Origin: Pseudomonas fluorescens
GTDB lineage: Bacteria > Pseudomonadota > Gammaproteobacteria > Pseudomonadales > Pseudomonadaceae
Direction: 5' to 3'
Length of the DNA: 64,000 nt
Assembly (NCBI RefSeq): GCF_902497875.1
Contig: NZ_CABVHY010000005.1
Coordinates: 124,001 to 188,000, forward strand
How positions within the stretch are numbered: position 1 is the stretch's first letter; each line of letters begins with the position of its first letter. The translations under genes were made by a program, and so were the position numbers. Shown one piece after another: positions 24,699 to 33,287 of the stretch. Below the pieces are notes generated by a model that did no database searches, was not told where the DNA came from, and saw only the letters and a list, made by a program, of their open reading frames with translations.

Positions 24699-25462
24699 GC
24701 GACTGGCTGCTGGCCCTGGCCCGGCGCGCCTTGCAGCCGCCGGCGATTCGCCCGCGAATCGGTTCGCGCTTTGAAAACGACGCGATCGTGCCGCGCGATG
24801 TTGAGCCTGCGCCGCAGTCGCAGTCGCAGCTGGCATCCACTCGTGAACTGCCCACCGCGACTGCCGCGATACCCGTGGCGGCGCAGCCGAGGCCCGAGCT
24901 GTCAACGCCGATGCAGCTGCCGGTTACGCCGGTGTTGCACCGGGTAGCCTCGCTGCTGCAGCCAACGCCGCCGCTGGCGACAGTTCCGCCACCCATGCCG
25001 GGACCGCCGCAGACTGTGCTTTCGTCAGTGTTTGAAGCGCCGAAGGAGGCCGGGCTGCCGCAGATTCCGCTGCCGTCACCGCCGGTTGTCGATACCACCC
25101 AAGAGCAGTCAGCCCTGCGCCTGGAAACCCGGTTGATCGAACGCTCCCACAGTGAACAGCGGATCGAGCGCCACGAGCTGAGTCGGGAGCTGATCGAACG
25201 TCGTGTCGAACGCCTGCGCGAGCAAGCGCCCAGCGCCACCCCGGCATCGCAGTCACTGCATGCCCGGCAGGAACCGCACCCGGCGCAGGTCGATGGGCAA
25301 GCCGCCGCGCCACGGGTCGAGATCACTATCGGTCGCATCGAAATCCTTGCGCACGAGGCAGCGCCCGTAACGCGTCGGGAAGAGCCGCCCCGGCGCCTGC
25401 CGGCCAAGTCCCTGGATGACTACCTGAGCGAGCGTAACTCGGGTGCAGGGCCGCGGTCATGA
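24695..25462 (+). CDS. Proline-rich injection-system protein of unknown role
   Basis: 255 residues, starting at the ATGA overlap with the previous gene. N-terminal helix SDWLLALARRAL, then ~100 residues rich in Pro, Ala, Thr and Gln that must be unstructured, a charged helical stretch (about 140-180, RLIERSHSEQRIERHELSRE), and a conserved-looking end VEITIGRIEIL..SLDDYLSER that is typical of a gene in this position in other such clusters. It may be a linker, scaffold or length-determining protein. No enzyme motif is seen. Confidence 0.65.
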   Translation: MSDWLLALARRALQPPAIRPRIGSRFENDAIVPRDVEPAPQSQSQLASTRELPTATAAIPVAAQPRPELSTPMQLPVTPVLHRVASLLQPTPPLATVPPPMPGPPQTVLSSVFEAPKEAGLPQIPLPSPPVVDTTQEQSALRLETRLIERSHSEQRIERHELSRELIERRVERLREQAPSATPASQSLHARQEPHPAQVDGQAAAPRVEITIGRIEILAHEAAPVTRREEPPRRLPAKSLDDYLSERNSGAGPRS

Positions 25463-26790
25463 GTTCGCCACTGGGGCTGGCAGCCGCGCTCGCGACGCTC
25501 CAACAAATGCTCGAAAGCGGTCTGGCCGAATTGAAAGTCAGCGATGTGCTGGGCGGTGCGCCGAGCGTCACCTGTATCGGCCCGGACCGCATAGATGCCG
25601 TCGGCGGTGGCGACCAACTGAACCTCTTTCTCTACAACCAGACGCGCAATCCCGGCTGGGCCAACGTCGGCCTGCCGAGCCGCGACAGCCTGGGCGAGCG
25701 CATCGGCAATCCGCCCCTGGCGCTGGACCTGCACGTACTGATCAGCGCCTATGGCGTCGCCGACTTCCACGCCGAGATCCTGCTTGGCGCCGCCATGCAG
25801 ATCCTTCACGACACCCCGGGAATGGGCCGCGATGCCATCCGCGAGGCGCTCAAGCCGGCGCCGAACAAACCCAATGTGCCCAAGGCGCTGGAACGCGCCG
25901 GGCTGGCCGATCAGCTGGAGCAACTACGGATCACGCCCCTCAACCTCAGCACCGACGAACTCTCGCGCATCTGGTCGGCGATCCAGGTGCCGGCGCGGCC
26001 CAGCGCGGCGTACCTGATCAGCGTGCTGCTGCAATCGACGGCCAGGAGCCAGCGCACGCCGCTGCCGGTACTGGCACGCAACCTCTATGTGGTGCTGTTG
26101 CGTACGCCACGGGTGGACCGGGTCGAGTCGGTGGCCGGTGCGGCCATGCCGATTCTGCCGGACGGCAACGTGCGGGTCAGCGGCGCCAACTTCAAGGCCC
26201 AGGCCGTACAACTGATGGTCAACGGACTGGACCTGAGCGCCGGCCTGAGCAAAGTCGAAAACGAGACCCTGGAGTTCGGCTTTCTGTTGCCGGATCCGCC
26301 CCATCCGCCGGCGCTGCCTTCATCCTTGCGGGCGGGGGTCTGCACATTGCAGGTGGCCCATGGGCAATGGCTGGGTACGCCGCCCGTCGCGCATGGGGCG
26401 GTGCAATCGAACCTTGGCGTGTTCATCCTCAACCCGCAGGCGAGTTTTGTCGTACAGCCCGGCGCCACCAGTTCGGTGGTCGATGGCGTGACCTATCGCT
26501 CCGGCAGCATTGAGGTGACCTGCGCTCCGCCAGTGGGCCCGCGGCAGCGGGTGCGCCTGCTGCTCAACGAAAAGCACCCGCCGAGCGATCGGCCGGCACG
26601 GGCCTATGGTTTCAGCGCGATTGACGGCAATGGCATTCTCCCGCCGGCCGAGCAGAGCACGACAATCACCGTCGAATTCCAGGGCGTCGCCCAGGGGGCC
26701 TACCTGGCAAGGGTGCAGGTGGATGCCGGAACCAGCGCACTGGTCATGGGCGCGGATGGGCAATTCAGCGCGCCGCAGGTGCTGCCATGA
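25459..26790 (+). CDS. Pvc16/Afp16-like terminator protein with DUF4255 domain
   Basis: 443 residues. Residues 1-195 form the DUF4255 domain (VTCIGPDRIDAVGGGDQLNLFLYNQTRNPGW, ALDLHVLISAYG, AEILLGAAMQILHDTP), a hallmark of eCIS clusters; Afp16 caps the tube and sheath and stops their growth. Residues about 215-440 are Ig/IPT-like beta domains (RVDRVESVAGAAMPILPDGNVRVSGANFKAQ, GVYLARVQVD type), an extension absent from the shortest members. Linked to both neighbours by ATGA overlaps. Confidence 0.88.
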   Translation: MSSPLGLAAALATLQQMLESGLAELKVSDVLGGAPSVTCIGPDRIDAVGGGDQLNLFLYNQTRNPGWANVGLPSRDSLGERIGNPPLALDLHVLISAYGVADFHAEILLGAAMQILHDTPGMGRDAIREALKPAPNKPNVPKALERAGLADQLEQLRITPLNLSTDELSRIWSAIQVPARPSAAYLISVLLQSTARSQRTPLPVLARNLYVVLLRTPRVDRVESVAGAAMPILPDGNVRVSGANFKAQAVQLMVNGLDLSAGLSKVENETLEFGFLLPDPPHPPALPSSLRAGVCTLQVAHGQWLGTPPVAHGAVQSNLGVFILNPQASFVVQPGATSSVVDGVTYRSGSIEVTCAPPVGPRQRVRLLLNEKHPPSDRPARAYGFSAIDGNGILPPAEQSTTITVEFQGVAQGAYLARVQVDAGTSALVMGADGQFSAPQVLP

Positions 26791-28700
26791 GCCAGCGCCG
26801 CGATTTCGCCGAAAACCGCCGCGTGCTGACCCAGGCGTTGAATGCGTTTGCCGCCTACCTGACGGCGCGGCTGGCAGGCGAGCCGGCGCCCCTGGGCGCT
26901 TATCTGGAAACCCCGCCGGCCCTGGCGCTGCTGAGCGAGCGGTTGGGGCTGAGCCGATTCGAGCAGGACCTGTTGCTGCTGGCCGCCGCGGTGGACCTCG
27001 ACCCACGCTTTCGCGACCTGCTGGCCCAGGCGCAGGGCGACGCGAACCAACCCTGGTTGAGTTTCGAGCTGGCCCTGCGCCTGCTGCCGGAACCTGAGTG
27101 GAGCGCAATCACCCCGATCGGCCGACTGCGGCGCTGGCAATTGCTCGAACCGTGCGGCAGTGGCGGGGTGCTGCAAGCGCGGCTGGTGGTGGATGAAATC
27201 ATCCTGCACCGGATCGCCGGCCTGAGCTTTCCCGACCCGCGTCTGGAACCCTGGTTTCGTCAGGAAAACCTGGCGGACGCCGCGTCGGTCGCTATCGATA
27301 GGCATCAGGCCAGGGCCAGCATCCTCGAGATCGCTACCCAGTGGCAGGCAGCGCCCAGCCTGGCCCTGGCGCCGATCGCGCGACTGGTGGACGGCGACGG
27401 CGAAGGCTACGCCCAAGCCTTGGCGACAGAACTGGGGCTCAAGCTTTACCGGATGGCCGAGCATGAGCTGCCTGTCGGGCAAGCCGAGCGCGAGCAATTG
27501 GCGCACTTGTGGGAGCGTGAAGCGCTGTTACACGGCGTGCTGCTCTGGTTGCACCCGCACAGTCTGAATCCGGAGCAGGCGCAACGCCTGGGCGACTTCC
27601 TCGATCACCTGCAGAGCCTGCTGCTGCTCAGTGGTGACAGCGCGCCGACCTTGCGTCGCCGTCAATGCCGGGTCAGTGTCCAGGGCAGCGATGCGTCGGC
27701 ACGGCTCACGCTCTGGCAGCAACAATTGGGTGAGTCAGTCGCCGGCGTCAACGGCCGTCTCGGTCTGCTGGCGGAACAGTTTCAGCTCAGCAGCAGCACC
27801 ATCCTGCGTCTCGCCGAGGGGTTCAAGGCCAGGCCCCAAGGCGGTGCCGAACACCTCTGGCAGGTGTGTCGCGAAGAAGCTCGACGCGGCCTCGAGCACC
27901 TGGCCGAACGGGTGGACGCCCGCGCCGGTTGGGACGATCTGGTCCTGCCGGACGCGGCCCTGACCAGTCTGCATACATTGGCGGCTCAGGTCCGCCAGCG
28001 CACGCGGGTCTACCGCGACTGGGGCTTTGCCGAACGCAGCGACCGAGGCCTGGGTATCAGCGCCTTGTTCGCCGGCGGCAGCGGCACCGGCAAGACCCTG
28101 GCTGCCGAGGTGCTGGCCAATGAACTGCGGCTGGACCTTTACCGCATCGATCTGGCAGCGCTGGTCAGCAAGTACATCGGCGAGACCGAGAAGAACCTGT
28201 CGCGGGTATTCGCCGCGGCCGAAAGCAGCGGCGCGATCCTGCTGTTCGACGAGGCCGACGCCTTGTTCGGGAAACGCAGCGAGGTGCGCGACAGTCATGA
28301 CCGCTACGCGAACCTGGAGGTCAGCTACCTGCTGCAACGGATCGAGACTTACCGTGGCCTGGCGATTCTCACCACCAACCTGAAGCAGGCCATCGACCCG
28401 GCGTTCCAGCGCCGCATCCGTTTCATCGTGCAATTCCCCTTTCCCGATGTGCAAGCCCGCAGCGCCATCTGGCAGCGGGCGTTTCCGCCCGATGCGCCGT
28501 GCAGCGCGCTGGATATTGGCAAGTTGGCGCGGCTTTCGCTGTCTGGCGGGCACATCCGCAACCTGGCCTTGAACGCGGCCTTCCTCGCGGCGGACAAGGA
28601 CATGGCCATCGGCATGCAGCATCTGCGCGCAGCGGCCGAAGCGGAGTTCGTCAAACTGGAGAAACCGCTGCCGGCAGCGGAAGTGGGGGACTGGGAATGA
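26787..28700 (+). CDS. AAA+ ATPase of the injection system (Afp15/Pvc15-like)
   Basis: 637 residues. The C-terminal AAA+ module has Walker A GGSGTGKT near 430, Walker B LLFDEADALFG near 490, and the ATLxTNLK..DPAFQRRIRF sensor/arginine-finger region. The N-terminal 350 residues are helical with LSRFEQDLLLLAAAVDLDPRFR, as in Pvc15-type proteins. In PVC/Afp systems this cytoplasmic ATPase is needed for assembly and cargo loading. It lies just before the small protein and the putative cargo gene, which fits the loading role. Confidence 0.9.
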   Translation: MSQRRDFAENRRVLTQALNAFAAYLTARLAGEPAPLGAYLETPPALALLSERLGLSRFEQDLLLLAAAVDLDPRFRDLLAQAQGDANQPWLSFELALRLLPEPEWSAITPIGRLRRWQLLEPCGSGGVLQARLVVDEIILHRIAGLSFPDPRLEPWFRQENLADAASVAIDRHQARASILEIATQWQAAPSLALAPIARLVDGDGEGYAQALATELGLKLYRMAEHELPVGQAEREQLAHLWEREALLHGVLLWLHPHSLNPEQAQRLGDFLDHLQSLLLLSGDSAPTLRRRQCRVSVQGSDASARLTLWQQQLGESVAGVNGRLGLLAEQFQLSSSTILRLAEGFKARPQGGAEHLWQVCREEARRGLEHLAERVDARAGWDDLVLPDAALTSLHTLAAQVRQRTRVYRDWGFAERSDRGLGISALFAGGSGTGKTLAAEVLANELRLDLYRIDLAALVSKYIGETEKNLSRVFAAAESSGAILLFDEADALFGKRSEVRDSHDRYANLEVSYLLQRIETYRGLAILTTNLKQAIDPAFQRRIRFIVQFPFPDVQARSAIWQRAFPPDAPCSALDIGKLARLSLSGGHIRNLALNAAFLAADKDMAIGMQHLRAAAEAEFVKLEKPLPAAEVGDWE

Positions 28701-28975
28701 CCCGCACCCCGGCACCCGCCGCCCCAACCATCAGCCTGACGATAGGGACCCTGGCGCTGCCCGGTTATTCGTTGCGCAATGGCCAGCGACTGGCCGGCGC
28801 CCTGGAGCGCGAGTTGGGACGCTTACTGATCCAGGGACCGCTGCCAGGGCCGGGCTTTGCGCTTGAGCAGGTGCAAATTCCCCGGTTCGCCACGCCCGCC
28901 GGTGAACGCCCGGAGCGCACCGGGCGGCGCTTGGCACGGCTGATTTCCGAACAACTGCGGGGGCCGGGACAATGA
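28697..28975 (+). CDS. Small conserved-position protein between ATPase and cargo gene
   Basis: 92 residues from the ATGA overlap with the ATPase gene, ending in an ATGA overlap with the DUF4157 gene. Predicted alpha/beta, basic, with SLTIGTLALPGYSLRNGQRLAGALERELGRLL and ERTGRRLARLISEQLRG. No family recognised. Coupling to the big downstream gene makes a chaperone or loading factor for that protein a reasonable guess, not more. Confidence 0.7.
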   Translation: MTRTPAPAAPTISLTIGTLALPGYSLRNGQRLAGALERELGRLLIQGPLPGPGFALEQVQIPRFATPAGERPERTGRRLARLISEQLRGPGQ

Positions 28976-31900
28976 CCGAACACGCACTCGCCCCCAGTGC
29001 CGAACGCGACGCCTCGCCGCCGAAGACCGCCGTGCGCGGTCTGTTATTACAGCGCAAGTGCGCCTGTGGCGCGGGTGCCGGTAGCAGCGGCGAGTGCGAA
29101 AGCTGTGCCACCGGCCGCGAGCAGAACCTGCAACGCAAGGGCAACGGTGCCCAGAGCGGGCAAGGCGTGCCGGCCTCGGTCAGCGAGACCCTGGCGCGTC
29201 CCGGTCGGCCGTTGGATGCCGACACCCGTGATTTCATGGAGAGCCGCTTCGGCAGCGACTTCGCTGCGGTACGCATACACGACGACAGCGCCGCCGGGGC
29301 CAGCGCCCGGGACGTGGATGCGCATGCCTTCACGGTCGGCCAGGACATCGTGTTCGGCGACGGTCAATACCAGCCCCACAGCGACAGCGGTCGACACCTG
29401 TTGGCCCACGAACTGGCCCACACCGTGCAACAACAAGGCCTGCAGCGCTCAGGTATCAGCAACCTGGCCGATCAGGGGCCGCACTACCAGCGGCTGGAGC
29501 GTGAGGCCGACTTCGTCGCCGACAGCGTGATGCGCGGCCAGCCTCTGGCCAGTGGCGTGCTCAGCCAGGGCGGGCCGCGCCTGTCACGCAAGGGCAAGTC
29601 GCAAGACTATGAGGTGGAGAGCCGGTACAGGGACCTGGAAATGACCACCGGGCACAAGGTCACGCCGGAGAAGAAAACCACCGCCAAAGTGAAGGGCAAG
29701 GACAAGGAGCTGGCCTCGTTCGACGTCGATTTCCTTGAGTTGCATGAGGTCAAGGGCCCGGTGCTCAAGGAATGGCAAAGCAAGGCCAAGGCCAAGGCCC
29801 TGCGTGCAATCATCACGCTGCAGGGGGCCAAGGCCCAGGAAGCGGGTCTGTGGCAAATGCGCGTCAGTTCCGACGAGCTGCGTTCGCGCTGGGTCAACCT
29901 GCGCGGCTGGAAGATGGGCGATGCGCTGGACGCCGCCTGGCAAAAGGCCGGAGGCGACGCCGAGTTTCCCAAGGTCGGCGGTGGCACCTGCGAGATGGAT
30001 CACATCATCGAATTGCAGGTGGGCGGCGATAACACCCAGGAAAATATCCAGGTGCTCGACCGCCTTGACAACGGCATGAGCGGCAGCCTGATCAAGCAGC
30101 AGGTGTTCGGCCTGGCACAAGCCATTGCGGAAAAAATCGAGGAGGGCGGCGAGGAGCCGCCGGTGCAGATCCGCATGGTGTTCGCCGATTCCAAAATGAA
30201 GAGTGCCGGCAAGTGCGGGCCCTGCTGCCAAACCGGCAAGAAGCTTGGCAAGCCCGGCAAGGACGGGCGCGCCGACAAGTCCACGGAAATCCTCATCGAC
30301 TACCCGGTCATGGCCGGCGGCAGCACGCGGATGCTGCGGGTCAGCGACAAGACCAAGACGCCGTCGATCTTCGAGTCCGGTATCCCGGAAAACGTCGCGG
30401 GCGCGGAAATCCTTCCCGGGCTGTTGTTGATGACCCTGCGCCGGGTCGGCAAGGGCAAGGACACCATCAACGCGATGATCGACAACCGTGACCGCACGCG
30501 CCTGCCGATCAGTCTGCCGGCCAAGGGCACCGGGGTGCTGCTGGATGTCGCCGAGGACGGCGGCCTGACCCTCTCCGAGGCGGCGAAGAAGAACGCCGGT
30601 ATCGCTTTCACCTACGACTACCTGAGCCCCGGGCGCTTCACCAAACTGGATCTGGTACCCGGTGGGGTCGCCGGCGAGGGCTACATCACGCCGACCAAAG
30701 TGCCCTTGCTGCAACGGCTCGAGGTGGCCTTCTCACCGGAGTATTTCCGACTCAAGGCGCCACTGGACAAGAACAAGCTGAAGCCACCGTTCGCCGGGGT
30801 GAAAATCACCGAGGCCTCCCTGGCCATCGAACTGGCGCCCAAACTGAAGCCAGTCGGCAGCGTGGCGTTCGAGTTCGGCACCACGAAGAAAATCGCCGCG
30901 AGCAAAGTCGAGGTCAGTGCCGACGAGAATGGTCTGGTGCTGACCGGGGTCCTCTTCGTCTACTTGCCTGGGGTCGATGAAGCCAAGGGCGAAATCAAGT
31001 ATCAGGCCGGCGTGTGGAGTGGCGGGGCGCATATCGAGTCGGGGCAGATGGCCGGCAAGATTCCCTATGTGAAGAGCGGCGCTGTCGATGTGTTCCTCAA
31101 GGCCGGCAAGATTGACGCCAGCGGCAAGATCAACCTGGAACTGCCAGGTGGCAACGAGGCCTCGCTGGAGCTCAATTACACCCGCAGCAAGTGGGTGTTC
31201 CAGGGGCACGGCAAGATCAAGGTCAAGAACCCCTACCTCAAGCCGATCCAGGCCAGCCTCTGGTACGACGGCGAGCTGTTCATCGCCAAGGGCCAGGCCG
31301 GATTCGCCTTCTCGGGTCTCGAGGGCATCGTGGATGCCACCTACGAGAACAAAGGCGGCAAGGAGAAGGTCTACGGCAAGGGCGATATCAAGATCGACAA
31401 GGGCCGCGCCAAGGGCAATATCGTCGTCGAGTTGCTGCCCAATGAAAAGATCATTGGCAAGGGCAGGCTCTCCTACGAAATCAAGAAGGACATGGTGGCC
31501 ACGGCCGGCATCACCGTGGACGAACAGCAAAAGATCACCTTCGACGGCGAGCTGAGCTTTCCCGACATCACCCTGTTCAAGCGCTTTCCGGAGAAAGACG
31601 TAAATCAACCGATTTTCTCGGCCTCGGGCAGCATTCCGATCCCTGGCGCCTCCATCGGCCCGATCGGGCTCAAGGTCAAGCTCTGGGGCAGCCTGGGGTA
31701 TTACTACTATGTCGGCCCCGGCGTGCTCACCGGGGTCAAGGCCACGGTCAAGTTCAGCCCCTTTGAAGCCGACCCGGACTTCAGTTTCAACCTCAAGGCC
31801 ATCGCCCGCATCCCGGCGGGAGGGGGGATCAGCGGCAAAGTCGGCGCTGACGTGGTCATCGATCTGTACCTCGCCGAAGTCGGTGGCGGCCTCAGCGTCG

Positions 31901-32280
31901 AGGCCTCGGTCGGTCTTGAAGGCAAGGCTGAACTGGACGGCGAGATCGCCTACAGCAAGGACAAATTCAGCGTCGATGCCAAGGCCTTTATCGGCGGCGC
32001 CGTGGTGCTGGACGCGGCGCTGAAGGCCCGGGTCTATGCCGAAGCCGGAGTCTGGCGGTTCAAGATACGTACCGAAAAAACCTGGAAGCTGCTCGGTGGC
32101 AAAGTCGACACCGACCTGAAACTCGGCGTGCGCCTGCCGCTGCACTATGACAGCATCGACGGCTTTCGCATGCCCAGGCTCTCCGACATCAAACCGGAAC
32201 CCGAGCAGCTCAATCTCGATCCGTCGAAGATGCTTTCCAACCTGTTCAGCAACGCCAAGAGTGAGGAGCACGAGGTATGA
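28972..32280 (+). CDS. DUF4157 protein with HNH-like motif, putative injection-system cargo
   Basis: 1102 residues. N-terminal leader with LQRKCACG..CESC..LQRK (26-56) typical of eCIS DUF4157 proteins, then DUF4157 at about 77-185 with the zinc-protease-like HELAH at 146-150 and a downstream EREADFVAD. Residues 205-400 include CEMDHIIELQVGGDNTQENIQVL (340-362), the pattern of HNH nucleases. Residues about 400-1100 are a long beta-rich region with Lys/Gly/Asp-rich strands (GAVDVFLKAGKIDASGKINL type) reminiscent of beta-solenoid or beta-barrel repeats. DUF4157 marks eCIS-associated, often toxic, proteins. Whether this is cargo, a tip-attached effector or a structural part is open. Confidence 0.8.
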   Translation: MTEHALAPSAERDASPPKTAVRGLLLQRKCACGAGAGSSGECESCATGREQNLQRKGNGAQSGQGVPASVSETLARPGRPLDADTRDFMESRFGSDFAAVRIHDDSAAGASARDVDAHAFTVGQDIVFGDGQYQPHSDSGRHLLAHELAHTVQQQGLQRSGISNLADQGPHYQRLEREADFVADSVMRGQPLASGVLSQGGPRLSRKGKSQDYEVESRYRDLEMTTGHKVTPEKKTTAKVKGKDKELASFDVDFLELHEVKGPVLKEWQSKAKAKALRAIITLQGAKAQEAGLWQMRVSSDELRSRWVNLRGWKMGDALDAAWQKAGGDAEFPKVGGGTCEMDHIIELQVGGDNTQENIQVLDRLDNGMSGSLIKQQVFGLAQAIAEKIEEGGEEPPVQIRMVFADSKMKSAGKCGPCCQTGKKLGKPGKDGRADKSTEILIDYPVMAGGSTRMLRVSDKTKTPSIFESGIPENVAGAEILPGLLLMTLRRVGKGKDTINAMIDNRDRTRLPISLPAKGTGVLLDVAEDGGLTLSEAAKKNAGIAFTYDYLSPGRFTKLDLVPGGVAGEGYITPTKVPLLQRLEVAFSPEYFRLKAPLDKNKLKPPFAGVKITEASLAIELAPKLKPVGSVAFEFGTTKKIAASKVEVSADENGLVLTGVLFVYLPGVDEAKGEIKYQAGVWSGGAHIESGQMAGKIPYVKSGAVDVFLKAGKIDASGKINLELPGGNEASLELNYTRSKWVFQGHGKIKVKNPYLKPIQASLWYDGELFIAKGQAGFAFSGLEGIVDATYENKGGKEKVYGKGDIKIDKGRAKGNIVVELLPNEKIIGKGRLSYEIKKDMVATAGITVDEQQKITFDGELSFPDITLFKRFPEKDVNQPIFSASGSIPIPGASIGPIGLKVKLWGSLGYYYYVGPGVLTGVKATVKFSPFEADPDFSFNLKAIARIPAGGGISGKVGADVVIDLYLAEVGGGLSVEASVGLEGKAELDGEIAYSKDKFSVDAKAFIGGAVVLDAALKARVYAEAGVWRFKIRTEKTWKLLGGKVDTDLKLGVRLPLHYDSIDGFRMPRLSDIKPEPEQLNLDPSKMLSNLFSNAKSEEHEV

Positions 32281-32933
32281 CCGGTTTTTCCAATTCGCCG
32301 AAAGTGCTCAAGGGCGGGCTGATCCTGATCGACCCGGCCAGCGGTGCCGTGCTGCGGGTGATCGCCCTGCAGTACAACCCCGACCTGCTGACCCGCAGCC
32401 TGCAACCCCAGAGCACCGGCGCCAGTGCGGCGATCAGCGAGCCGCTACGGTTGAAGGGGCCACCGGTGGAAACCATCAAGCTCGACGCCGAGATCGATGC
32501 CACCGACCAGCTGGAGTTCTCCGACCAGCATCCCGGCGCGATCGAGGTCGGTATCCACCCGCAGCTCGCGGCACTCGAAACCATCGTCTACCCGGACAGC
32601 AACGCTTTGATCCGCAACAACCAGATGGCCAGCGCCGGCACCCTGGAAATCGTTCCGGTGCAGGCGCCGCTGCCCTTGTTCGTGTGGAGCAAGGAACGCG
32701 TGGTGCCGGTGCGCATCACCGATTTTTCGATCGTCGAGGAGGCGTTTGACGTCAACCTCAATCCGATTCGCGCGCGCATCACCCTTGGCATGCGCGTGCT
32801 CAACATCAATGACCTGGGCTTCGGCGACAAAGGCGGGCACCTCTATATGGTTTACCACCAGAGCCGCGAACGCCTGGCGCGCAAGGCCAGCAGCGCGACC
32901 CTGGCCAGCCTGGGCTTGAGCGCGCTTTTTTAA
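32277..32933 (+). CDS. Tube-adaptor protein of the injection system (Afp7-like)
   Basis: 218 residues of the CIS tube protein family (Afp7/Pvc7): ALQYNPDLLTRSLQPQ at 30-45, LRLKGPPVETIKLDAEIDATDQLE, and FVWSKERVVPVRITDFSIVEEAFDVNLNPIRARITLGMRVL. It joins the baseplate hub to the first tube ring. Unlike Afp7 it has no LysM domain of its own; the next small gene may supply it. Overlaps the DUF4157 gene by four bases. Confidence 0.88.
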   Translation: MTGFSNSPKVLKGGLILIDPASGAVLRVIALQYNPDLLTRSLQPQSTGASAAISEPLRLKGPPVETIKLDAEIDATDQLEFSDQHPGAIEVGIHPQLAALETIVYPDSNALIRNNQMASAGTLEIVPVQAPLPLFVWSKERVVPVRITDFSIVEEAFDVNLNPIRARITLGMRVLNINDLGFGDKGGHLYMVYHQSRERLARKASSATLASLGLSALF

Positions 32934-32969
32934 AACAACGGCTAGCTGAAGAACAAAAGGACCACCACC

Positions 32970-33287
32970 ATGAGCGAGCGCTTCCCACCCAACAGCCGTT
33001 ACTACCCGACCGAAACCGCCGAGCTGGTCCAGCCCGACGGTCGACGCCTGGTCTACCTGCGGCGGCGCTTCGTCCCCGACCCGGCAAGCTTTGTCACCTT
33101 GCAGATCTACACCGTGATCGAGGGCGACCGGATCGATCGCATGGCCGCTGCGGTGCTCGGCGATCCAGAACAGTTCTGGCGCCTGCCGGATGCCAATGGC
33201 AGCCTCCACCCGCTGGAGCTGGAAGAGTTGGGCCGGCAAATCCGCCTGACCTTGCCTGAAGGCATGCAGGGGCCGAGCGATGCTTAA
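32970..33287 (+). CDS. LysM/tail-protein-X-like baseplate protein
   Basis: 105 residues. The middle LQIYTVIEGDRIDRMAAAVLGDPEQFWRLPDANGSLHPLEL has the LysM-type pattern of phage tail protein X and T4 gp53, which hold the hub to the baseplate. AAAGGA lies 9 bases before the ATG, and the following gene starts 8 bases before its stop. Confidence 0.8.
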   Translation: MSERFPPNSRYYPTETAELVQPDGRRLVYLRRRFVPDPASFVTLQIYTVIEGDRIDRMAAAVLGDPEQFWRLPDANGSLHPLELEELGRQIRLTLPEGMQGPSDA

